Assembly: GCA_947499775.1 (NCBI GenBank)
Contig: CANMPY010000106.1
Location: 1 to 6,568, forward strand
DNA from: Bacteroidota bacterium
Lineage (GTDB): Bacteria; Bacteroidota; Bacteroidia; NS11-12g; UBA9320
Reading direction: 5' to 3'
DNA length: 6,568 nucleotides
The notes under the pieces are model-generated. The model was not told the origin of the DNA, did no database searches, and saw only the letters and a list, made by a program, of their open reading frames with translations. Positions 1 to 5,138 of the stretch are shown here, piece by piece. Both the position numbers and the translations under genes were made by a program. Every line of letters starts with the position of its first letter. Position 1 is the first letter of the stretch.

Positions 1-2
1 TT

Positions 3-440
3 TCGTCCTCAATACCTGATGGCGGAAATCTAAGGGTAGGTATTGTATGTGCAGAATGGAATAGTAATATAACAGACGCGCTGCTTAAAGGAGCAATATC
101 GCTTTTAGAAAAATCTGGCGTTGACTCTCAAAATATTACGACTTTATATGTACCTGGAACATTTGAGCTACCGTTTGCAGCGCAACAATTGGCCGAACTA
201 CAAGAAATAGATGGCGTAATTTGTATTGGTTGTGTTGTTCAAGGCGAAACGCCTCATTTTACATTTATTTGTCAGGCTACAGCTCAAGGAATAATGGATG
301 TAGGTCTCAAATTTAATAAGCCCATAATTTTTGGGGTACTTACCACAAATACTATTCAGCAAGCTGAAGACCGCGCAGGAGGAATACATGGCAACAAAGG
401 CGAAGAAGCCGCTTTTAGCTTGCTAAAGATGTTAGCCTGA
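3..440 (+). CDS. ribH: 6,7-dimethyl-8-ribityllumazine synthase, 5' end outside the window
   Basis: Lumazine synthase condenses 5-amino-6-ribitylaminouracil with 3,4-dihydroxy-2-butanone 4-phosphate to give 6,7-dimethyl-8-ribityllumazine, the step before riboflavin, in the cytoplasm. The frame is open from the left edge and 145 residues are visible, close to the roughly 155 usual for the family, so only a short N-terminus is missing. Counting from the first visible codon: the AEWN substrate-binding segment at 17-20, VPGTFELP at 50-57, GETPHF at 81-86 with the catalytic-type His at 85, GVLTTNT at 111-117, and DRAGG at 123-127 with the phosphate-binding Arg at 124, followed by NKGEEAA near the C-terminus. 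Any internal start (for example the TTG at 189) would remove essential motifs, so the true start lies upstream. The gene ends 65 bp before a convergent gene. The family assignment is secure. Confidence 0.96.
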   Translation, partial: SSSIPDGGNLRVGIVCAEWNSNITDALLKGAISLLEKSGVDSQNITTLYVPGTFELPFAAQQLAELQEIDGVICIGCVVQGETPHFTFICQATAQGIMDVGLKFNKPIIFGVLTTNTIQQAEDRAGGIHGNKGEEAAFSLLKMLA

Positions 441-468
441 TATTAATAAAGTTGCTCAAAGGCGCTTT

Positions 469-515
469 CCCTTTTCGAATAGGGTTCAGTGATGCTTTCA
501 CTTTATCAATTTTTC
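469..515. terminator. possible bidirectional terminator between convergent genes
   Basis: The gap between ribH and the convergent minus-strand gene holds two small inverted repeats. The first is CCCT-T-TTCGAA-T-AGGG at 469-484, with one T-T mismatch. The second is AGTGA/TCACT at 488-492 and 498-502 with a 5-nt loop, followed on the plus strand by a T-rich run that extends into the end of the next gene. Both stems are short and neither is a textbook GC-rich hairpin with a U-tract, so position is the main argument. Confidence 0.25.
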
Positions 516-1573
516 TTCTTCACTAAAGTCATCACTGGTCTAAATCCAATATAACTATGTTGTTCTATTGGCTTGCAATACAATGAAACTTCTGGTTGCA
601 AATAGAATGTGCTATGGCACCAACTCCCTCCTTTAACCGCGAAAAAACCATCTTTTTTATAAATAGGTTTTAAATTATAGGGATTATTACAATACACATA
701 GCTTTTGGCAGTATCATATACCTCTTTACCATTGCAGCTTGTAAATGTAACAACCCGTTTCAAACCTTTGTCGTAATACACTTTGGAACTATCCGTAAAG
801 TTATAGGCCGGCGATAGTGTCCATTCTGCCACATTGCCCATTAAGTTATAAATTCCGTGCTTTGTTGGTTTGTATTTATTAACTCTTACGGGATACATAC
901 CTCCATCTATTGAGTAATAATTCAATTCAGCGCCTTCTTTAGTTAAATCTACGCCGAAGTTAAGATTATATTTTTCTTTCGTTTTCAACAGCCTATCTTT
1001 AATAACCCATGCGGCCTTCCAACTGCTATCTTTAACCTTAAAATAGGAATAATAAAAGGCAGACTCCCATTGCTTATCAGTTGGTAACGAAACGAAACAA
1101 ACATGATCGGTATATTTTCCTGATTCAGCCAAAGCCTTGTTTATCTTGTCTTGCAACCATTGGCAAAAAACCAATGCTTGATTTTGGGAAATACCAACAA
1201 CAGGATAATCCGCATATTTTGGGTGCGAAAAATAATATTTCCGCATTGGTTCATTATAAGAAAGCTCAAAATCCGTAATCCAACTATTAGTATCAGGCAA
1301 CATAGTAGGATTTTTTATTTCATTTACAAATTCAAAGTATTCCTGATTCGTTACTTCCTTGTTATAAATATAAAAGGCATCTGTATTAATTTTTTGGCAG
1401 GTTTTAACAAAGTTAACAGAATCATTTCCTTCTATTCCATTTAATTTAAAATCAAGAGGTGGCAAATAAACCCAATTATCGGCTATCGGTTTTGGAAGTT
1501 TAATTGGGGTTTGTCCATAGGCCAAAGTAGCCACTCCCAAAATAAAAAGTAAAGTAAATTTTTTCCTATTCAC
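506..1573 (-). CDS. secreted FGE/sulfatase-modifying-factor-fold protein, GldJ/GldK-like
   Basis: The 355-residue product has an export signal at about 1-21 (charged MNRKK, hydrophobic stretch, AYGQ) and then a formylglycine-generating-enzyme (FGE) type fold. Visible family motifs are NKEVTNQEY (71-79), YPVVGISQNQA (123-133), SLPTDKQWE (162-170), GIYNLMGNVAEW (240-251), KGGSWCHSTF (314-323) and IGFRPV (342-347). The block from PDTNSW to YPVVG, including SYNEPM and YFSHP, resembles from memory the T9SS/gliding proteins GldK and GldJ. Two differences stand out. There is no lipobox Cys, so it should be soluble or periplasmic rather than a lipoprotein. Only one Cys of the FGE catalytic pair is present (C319, with Tyr at 324), so sulfatase activation is unlikely. 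The start is GTG at 1573; no in-frame ATG lies between it and the upstream stop at 1628-1630, and it sits directly before the signal peptide. A structural or T9SS-accessory role is inferred. Confidence 0.88.
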   Translation of the reverse strand: MNRKKFTLLFILGVATLAYGQTPIKLPKPIADNWVYLPPLDFKLNGIEGNDSVNFVKTCQKINTDAFYIYNKEVTNQEYFEFVNEIKNPTMLPDTNSWITDFELSYNEPMRKYYFSHPKYADYPVVGISQNQALVFCQWLQDKINKALAESGKYTDHVCFVSLPTDKQWESAFYYSYFKVKDSSWKAAWVIKDRLLKTKEKYNLNFGVDLTKEGAELNYYSIDGGMYPVRVNKYKPTKHGIYNLMGNVAEWTLSPAYNFTDSSKVYYDKGLKRVVTFTSCNGKEVYDTAKSYVYCNNPYNLKPIYKKDGFFAVKGGSWCHSTFYLQPEVSLYCKPIEQHSYIGFRPVMTLVKKKN

Positions 1574-1589
1574 ACAAACGAAAGTATGA

Positions 1590-1620
1590 CAAATAAAAGC
1601 ACTTTGTATTTGAGAACAAT
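1590..1620 (-). promoter_or_regulatory. candidate Bacteroidota promoter for the GldJ/K-like gene
   Basis: Read on the minus strand, ATTG (1620-1617) is followed after 19 nt by TTTATTTG (1597-1590). This matches the Bacteroidota pattern of a -33 TTG element and a -7 TAnnTTTG element with one mismatch. The predicted 5' leader is only about 10 nt, plausible in a phylum that often does without Shine-Dalgarno pairing. The match was found by eye in an AT-rich region, so chance is a real alternative. Confidence 0.35.
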
Positions 1621-1640
1621 TTCTATTTTAAAAAAAACCT

Positions 1641-1672
1641 TTTGTTATAGCGGAATTACTTGTTCAAATTTG
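1641..1672 (+). promoter_or_regulatory. candidate Bacteroidota promoter for lplA (and nth)
   Basis: TTTG at 1641-1644 is followed after 20 nt by CAAATTTG at 1665-1672, one mismatch from the Bacteroidota -7 consensus TAnnTTTG and with the expected spacing. Transcription would begin near 1680, so the palindrome at 1690-1722 would lie in the 5' untranslated leader of lplA. Confidence 0.42.
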
Positions 1673-1689
1673 CACACCCATTCAAATAA

Positions 1690-1722
1690 AGACCTGACAG
1701 GTTTTTAAAACCTGTCAGGTCT
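1690..1722. repeat. 33-nt REP-like palindrome (16-1-16)
   Basis: Left arm AGACCTGACAGGTTTT (1690-1705), a single central T (1706), and right arm AAAACCTGTCAGGTCT (1707-1722) are perfect reverse complements; the next bases outward no longer pair. From memory, GACCTGACAGG...CCTGTCAGGTC palindromes recur in many Bacteroidota genomes as dispersed REP-type elements, possibly spread by REP-associated Y1 transposases; no such transposase is in this window. It ends 13 nt before the lplA start codon, so as RNA it would form a very stable hairpin beside the ribosome entry site. With A/T tracts at its centre it could also act as a terminator-like structure. Confidence 0.85.
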
Positions 1723-1735
1723 AATAGAAATAATC

Positions 1736-2725
1736 ATGCTAGCCATCCAAAACACGTCTACCGAACCATACTTCAATCAAGCTACAGAAGACTATTTACT
1801 TAAAAATGTTGAGGAAGATATTTTTATGCTTTGGCAAAACGACAATGCAATAGTCATAGGCAAACACCAAAATACCCTTGCCGAAATAAATATGGAAACG
1901 GTGAATGAAAAAAAAATAAAAGTAGTTAGGCGATTAACTGGTGGTGGTGCTGTATTCCATGATTTGGGCAATCTTAATTTTACCTTCATTATGAATTATG
2001 ATGATGCGCAACCTGAAATAGATTTTAAAAAGTACACAAGACCTATTATTGGCGTTATGGCGGAGTTGGGTATCGAAGCTGCGTTTTCAGGACGAAACGA
2101 TATTTTGATTGATGGACAAAAATTTTCGGGAAATGCCGAACATATTTTTCACCAGAAAAAAAGGGTACTTCATCATGGTACATTATTGTTTAATTCGCAA
2201 ATTTCAGATTTATCAGCAGCCTTAAAAGTAAACCCTTTAAAATTTGAAGACAAAGCAGTGAAGTCGGTACGCAGCAGGGTTACCAATATTTCGAGCCATT
2301 TAAAAGAACCTATATCGGTTGAAGAATTTCGGGATAAGGTAATGGCTTATATTGTAAGTATCTACAGCGATGTGAAGCCTTATGAATTAACACAAACCGA
2401 TAAAAAAGCCATACAACAATTGGCCGATGAAAAATATAGTCAATGGCAATGGAACTATGGCTATTCGCCAAAATACAGTTTTCAAAAAGAGATTAAAACC
2501 AAGGCTGGTATTTTTGAAATCTACCTCGAAGTAGACAAAGGATTAATACAAGTCATCAAAATTTCTGGTAATTTATTTACCAAACAAGATAGGGAAGAAC
2601 TTGAATCTGCCTTGATTGGAAAAGAACATCGATCGGAAGTAATTTTGAAAAACCTTAAAAATATTCCCAACAGCGCTTACTTTAATACTATTTCAGAGGA
2701 GGAATTATTAGGAGCATTTTTTTAA
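1736..2725 (+). CDS. lplA: lipoate-protein ligase A
   Basis: This enzyme activates free lipoate with ATP to lipoyl-AMP and transfers it to lysines of lipoyl domains, such as those of 2-oxo acid dehydrogenases and glycine cleavage H protein, in the cytoplasm. At 329 residues it is close to E. coli LplA. The N-terminal catalytic domain shows the lipoate/AMP-binding RRLTGGGAVFHDLGNLNF (65-82), SGRNDILIDGQKFSGNA (118-134) with the conserved Lys at 129, HHGTLLF (146-152) and SVRSRVTNI (177-185). The C-terminal accessory domain (about 243-329, from SPKYSF on) is complete. The ATG at 1736 fits the usual family N-terminus (NTSTEPYFNQATEDYLL). No clear Shine-Dalgarno sequence is present; a hairpin-forming palindrome lies just upstream. 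nth follows after 34 bp, so the two are probably co-transcribed. An A9 run at 1908-1916 is the only sequence oddity. Confidence 0.95.
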   Translation: MLAIQNTSTEPYFNQATEDYLLKNVEEDIFMLWQNDNAIVIGKHQNTLAEINMETVNEKKIKVVRRLTGGGAVFHDLGNLNFTFIMNYDDAQPEIDFKKYTRPIIGVMAELGIEAAFSGRNDILIDGQKFSGNAEHIFHQKKRVLHHGTLLFNSQISDLSAALKVNPLKFEDKAVKSVRSRVTNISSHLKEPISVEEFRDKVMAYIVSIYSDVKPYELTQTDKKAIQQLADEKYSQWQWNYGYSPKYSFQKEIKTKAGIFEIYLEVDKGLIQVIKISGNLFTKQDREELESALIGKEHRSEVILKNLKNIPNSAYFNTISEEELLGAFF

Positions 2726-2759
2726 TTCTTATAAAAATTCTCAATATTACGAATACCCG

Positions 2760-3380
2760 ATGACCAAAAAAAAAGAAAAGGTATCCCGCATCATCCAAAT
2801 CCTTGAAGATTTGTTTCCAGATCCTCCAATACCATTAGATCACAAGGATCCATATACCTTATTAATTGCAGTGTTGTTATCAGCTCAATGCACCGATGTG
2901 CGCGTTAATAAAATAACGCCTTTGCTTTTCAAACGGGCCGATAATCCGTTTGATATGATCAACCTAAGCATTGAAGAAATTAGGGAAATAATAAAACCTT
3001 GTGGCCTTTCACCGGCCAAATCAAAAGCTATTTTCAACCTTAGCCATATTTTGATCGACAAATATCAAGGCGAAGTTCCTAAATCGTTTGAAGCACTTGA
3101 AGAATTGCCTGGAGTAGGGCATAAAACTGCTTCAGTAGTAATGAGCCAATCTTTTGGTGTTCCAGCATTTCCGGTCGATACACATATTCATCGATTAGCT
3201 ACACGCTGGGGATTAAGCTCAGGAAAAAATGTAACAGAAACCGAGCGCGATTTAAAACGCCTCACCCCAAAAGCAAAATGGAATACCCTTCATCTTCAAA
3301 TAATATTTTTTGGGCGCGCATATTGCCCAGCAAGAGGACATGAACCGACAGCTTGCCCTATTTGCAGTATTTATGGTTAG
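2760..3380 (+). CDS. nth: endonuclease III (base-excision-repair DNA glycosylase/AP lyase), iron-sulfur loop variant
   Basis: Endonuclease III removes oxidised pyrimidines from DNA and cleaves the abasic site by beta-elimination. The 206-residue protein has SAQCTD (41-46), the helix-hairpin-helix LPGVGHKTA (116-124) with the Schiff-base Lys at 122, and PVDTHIHRLATRWGL (138-152) with the catalytic Asp at 140. The C-terminal cysteine loop is unusual: Cys at 189, 199 and 202 give C-x9-C-x2-C, and the protein ends four residues later. E. coli Nth has C-x6-C-x2-C-x5-C holding a [4Fe-4S] cluster, so the fourth ligand is absent here. I recall the ending CPARGHxPxxCPICS from other Nth homologues, so it is probably a lineage variant rather than a frameshift. 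The ATG is followed at once by an A9 run coding for Lys. The gene lies 34 bp after lplA and probably shares its transcript. Only 3 bp separate its stop from the duplicated peptidase end. Confidence 0.94.
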   Translation: MTKKKEKVSRIIQILEDLFPDPPIPLDHKDPYTLLIAVLLSAQCTDVRVNKITPLLFKRADNPFDMINLSIEEIREIIKPCGLSPAKSKAIFNLSHILIDKYQGEVPKSFEALEELPGVGHKTASVVMSQSFGVPAFPVDTHIHRLATRWGLSSGKNVTETERDLKRLTPKAKWNTLHLQIIFFGRAYCPARGHEPTACPICSIYG

Positions 3381-3383
3381 AAA

Positions 3384-3490
3384 AAAAACTAAAAATACTT
3401 ATCAATTAAATACACCATTGATCCAATAGAGGCTGCACCCATTTCGAGCTCTCGCTTATGCACATTTTCCAACACATCTGTTTTGGCATG
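3384..3490. repeat. 107-bp direct repeat, copy 1 (partner 5032-5138)
   Basis: This segment matches 5032-5138 at 106 of 107 positions with no gaps; the only difference is C at 3470 against A at 5118. On the left the match stops at the A-run just behind the nth stop codon, and on the right it stops after GGCATG. The repeats are in the same orientation with their starts 1648 bp apart and enclose the two-gene segment. Copy 2 contains the true 3' end of the M28 peptidase gene, so copy 1 is the displaced piece. Confidence 0.97.
3389..3490 (-). pseudogene. remnant of the M28 peptidase 3' end (last 34 codons)
   Basis: On the minus strand this stretch encodes the last 33 residues of the M28 peptidase (from HAKTD to IDKYF) plus its TAG stop, with one change: VFEN has become VLEN through the base difference at 3470. 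The upstream neighbour in frame is a TAA (3493-3491), so the reading frame is closed and no peptidase can be made. The fragment begins exactly at the codon for His437, the last zinc ligand in the intact protein. It is either the original gene end left behind nth when a segment was inserted, or a copy carried in with that segment. Confidence 0.9.
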
Positions 3491-3619
3491 TTATATGTAA
3501 AAAATAGTAACTCTAATAAAAAATCAATTACATTACTAAACTAAATGTCAGTTTAGTGTAATAATCTACCGGTAATTTGGTAATAAATAATAAAAACCTT
3601 TTTTTACCAAAAATCCAAA
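3491..3619. other. leader of the two-gene cassette, non-coding
   Basis: This very AT-rich stretch between the repeat and the first cassette gene has no plausible coding frame. It contains the imperfect inverted repeat at 3527-3562, a TACCGGTA palindrome (3567-3574), and several scattered TGGTA and TACCA motifs. The only TTTG on the plus strand (3576-3579) lacks the upstream half of a TAnnTTTG box and has no well-spaced -33 element, so I cannot place a promoter with confidence, although transcription of the downstream genes most likely begins here. Confidence 0.5.
3527..3562. repeat. imperfect inverted repeat upstream of the cassette genes
   Basis: The left arm ATTAC-ATT-ACTAAACT (3527-3542) pairs with the right arm AGTTTAGTGTAAT (3550-3562) over 13 bp if the three bases ATT (3532-3534) are bulged, leaving a 7-nt loop AAATGTC. 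It could be an operator, a weak terminator for readthrough from nth, or a trace of an element end. It has no T-tract of the intrinsic-terminator kind. Confidence 0.5.
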
Positions 3620-4183
3620 GTGGTAAAAATCAAATCATTCAAGTATTTAATTGTGTTTTTAGGGCTAAATTTTATGGCATTATCCTCATTTGGGCAAGAA
3701 CATAATCCACCATCAGGACCTTGCAATTTCTCGGATTTTGAAAAGTTTTGTTTTAAAAATTCCTCAAACCAAACATTCGGAGGCTCCCCTTTAACTTTAG
3801 GTTGCGACTATGAAGTTTGTGTAAAAATAAAACCTAAACCAGAATGTAGCATTAATTGTGAAATGGTGCTTAACCCAAATGGGCATTGGGTAGAAACTTG
3901 CTTTATATTAGCCGTTGGGCAACAACATTGTTTTAATATACCGGTGCCAAGCAAGCCTATAACCAACTGTTTTATTGTTGAAATTACAATGAAAGTTGTA
4001 ACCCATTCACCGACCTTGGTTACTAACCTACAATCAGATTTTCCAAATGTTGGCTTATTTAAAATGATACATAAACATTGTCTTCCAAGTGCTACTTGGT
4101 ATTCAACATTAGAAAGAATCGCAGCAGGAGGGTCGGTAGATTATAACTTCAATATTATAACTGTAGGTATTCTGGGTGGATAA
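3620..4183 (+). CDS. secreted cysteine-rich protein of unknown function
   Basis: I do not recognise this 187-residue protein. It opens with a clear export signal (MVKIKSFKYL, hydrophobic core to about residue 22, cleavage after SSFGQ near 26). The mature part of about 161 residues has ten cysteines (35, 44, 62, 67, 76, 80, 94, 104, 117, 154), an even number that suits disulfide bonds in the periplasm or outside the cell. Alternating hydrophobic patterns such as YEVCVKIKP, HCFNIPVP and CFIVEITMKVV suggest a beta-sandwich. There is no T9SS sorting domain, no lipobox and no further membrane segment; the C-terminus ends in VGILGG. The start is GTG at 3620: the frame is closed by TAA at 3584-3586 and no ATG lies between, and the GTG leads straight into the signal peptide. 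The gene is 31 bp from the next and both lie inside the 107-bp direct repeats, so they probably act together. Confidence 0.75.
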   Translation: MVKIKSFKYLIVFLGLNFMALSSFGQEHNPPSGPCNFSDFEKFCFKNSSNQTFGGSPLTLGCDYEVCVKIKPKPECSINCEMVLNPNGHWVETCFILAVGQQHCFNIPVPSKPITNCFIVEITMKVVTHSPTLVTNLQSDFPNVGLFKMIHKHCLPSATWYSTLERIAAGGSVDYNFNIITVGILGG

Positions 4184-4214
4184 TTTATAATAGATTTAAT
4201 ATTTTTATAGGGTT

Positions 4215-5033
4215 ATGAAAGGATTATTTATATTCATTTTTATTAGCATAGCACACCTTAAAGGTTTTGCCCAAATACAGTTTTTAGAGACTTTTGATAC
4301 TAAGCGATCCATTAACGGATGGAAAGTGAAGAGCAATGGTGTGATAAAGCATACCGACCATTTTACATTCAATGGTGAAACATTTTATAAAAACACGAAA
4401 GATTCATTTTTTGTATTTTATGATACTACATTCAACTGGAATTATAGCTTTACATTATTTAAAAAATTTAAGGCCATTAAGGCTGAAGAAATACGCTTCG
4501 GCTTTGCCAATTTCTCCAATGATAAAGAAGACTATTTTTATTATAGTTGCACTATTTTAGATAAAAATAAAAATCCCTTGTTATCGTTCACATTTCCAAA
4601 ATATTCAAGTTCCAACCTTATATATATTACAGGTGGAGGTGTTGGATTAGCGACTAAACAGGATACGATGTGGCAAAAGGCCGACAGCATGGAAATAATA
4701 TTTCATTTTAATCCAGCCCATCCTTACGATTCGATTGAAAGGATGGTAGTTATAGATGAGATTTCTTTAGATAAAGTTTTCGCATCATTTAAAACCCAAA
4801 CCACAACCAGTTTTGAAGTTTTTCCAAACCCGGCTTCAAAAACCTTTCATTTTAAGTTTCCTGCATTTATGAAACCTGAACAAATCAATTTATATGACTA
4901 TACAGGTAGATTAATTATTAGCAATTATCAGAGGGATGTTTTAAATGTAGAAAGTATTAAGAACGGTTTTTATTTCATTTCAATACTGTTTGAAAATGGA
5001 GATACAGCAACACAAAAGGTAGAGATTAAATAA
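4215..5033 (+). CDS. T9SS-exported protein with type A C-terminal sorting domain
   Basis: The 272-residue product carries a signal peptide (MKGLFIFIFISIAHLKGFAQ, 1-20), an unassigned domain of about 175 residues, and a type A T9SS sorting domain (about 200-272). The sorting domain shows FEVFPNPASKTFHF (200-213), INLYDYTGRLI (224-234), NGFYFISI (250-257) and the terminal TQKVEIK. It should cross the inner membrane by Sec and the outer membrane by T9SS, then be released or anchored at the cell surface. The central domain starts FLETFDTKRSINGWKV and ends ERMVVIDEISLDKV, a layout common in concanavalin/MAM-like jelly-roll domains of Bacteroidota surface proteins, but this is a weak resemblance and I see no catalytic motif. 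It follows the cysteine-rich gene by 31 bp, presumably in one operon. Its TAA stop overlaps the start of repeat copy 2 by two bases and lies 3 bp from the stop of the convergent peptidase gene. Export route is confident; function is unknown. Confidence 0.88.
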   Translation: MKGLFIFIFISIAHLKGFAQIQFLETFDTKRSINGWKVKSNGVIKHTDHFTFNGETFYKNTKDSFFVFYDTTFNWNYSFTLFKKFKAIKAEEIRFGFANFSNDKEDYFYYSCTILDKNKNPLLSFTFPKYSSSNLIYITGGGVGLATKQDTMWQKADSMEIIFHFNPAHPYDSIERMVVIDEISLDKVFASFKTQTTTSFEVFPNPASKTFHFKFPAFMKPEQINLYDYTGRLIISNYQRDVLNVESIKNGFYFISILFENGDTATQKVEIK

Positions 5034-5138
5034 AAACTAAAAATACTTATCAATTAAATACACCATTGATCCAATAGAGGCTGCACCCATTTCGAGCTCT
5101 CGCTTATGCACATTTTCAAACACATCTGTTTTGGCATG
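5032..5138. repeat. 107-bp direct repeat, copy 2 (partner 3384-3490)
   Basis: This copy contains the genuine end of the M28 peptidase gene (5037-5138, last 34 codons) plus five A residues that include the last two bases of the upstream stop codon. It differs from 3384-3490 at one position, A at 5118 for C at 3470. The peptidase frame continues unbroken beyond the right end of this copy, marking it as the native location. Confidence 0.97.

Larger units (their letters stand above)
3384..5138. mobile_element. putative inserted two-gene cassette bounded by direct repeats
   Basis: The segment consists of repeat copy 1, a 129-bp AT-rich leader, two genes for secreted proteins, and repeat copy 2. 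Removing one repeat unit plus the interior (1648 bp) would restore a simple convergent nth / M28 arrangement with stop codons about 8 bp apart. That fits insertion of a circular or linear donor at the peptidase 3' end, or a local duplication event. No transposase, integrase or short terminal inverted repeats were found, and a 107-bp duplication is far too long for an ordinary transposon target site. The label mobile element is therefore an inference from structure only. Confidence 0.4.

Noticed and set aside
198..389. Minus-strand open frame within ribH
   Set aside because: It is antisense to the well-conserved lumazine synthase motifs and its own product shows no recognisable domain or signal.
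1081..1444. Two plus-strand open frames inside the GldJ/K-like gene
   Set aside because: They are shadows antisense to a gene with clear FGE-fold motifs; their products have no family features.
2766..2774. A9 runs near the start of nth and at 1908-1916 in lplA as frameshift switches
   Set aside because: A-runs coding for Lys are common in AT-rich genomes and both frames are intact; nothing points to regulated slippage.
3378..3380. nth truncated by the neighbouring insertion
   Set aside because: Its stop lies before the repeat and the ending CPARGH...CPICS resembles endings I recall from other Nth homologues, so the gene appears whole.
4372..4560. Overlapping plus-strand frame inside the T9SS-cargo gene
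   Set aside because: It is an out-of-frame shadow of a gene with a signal peptide and sorting domain; no independent coding evidence.
3384..5138. Reading the direct repeats as a transposon target-site duplication
   Set aside because: Target-site duplications are normally a few to a dozen or so base pairs; 107 bp with no transposase and no terminal inverted repeats does not fit.
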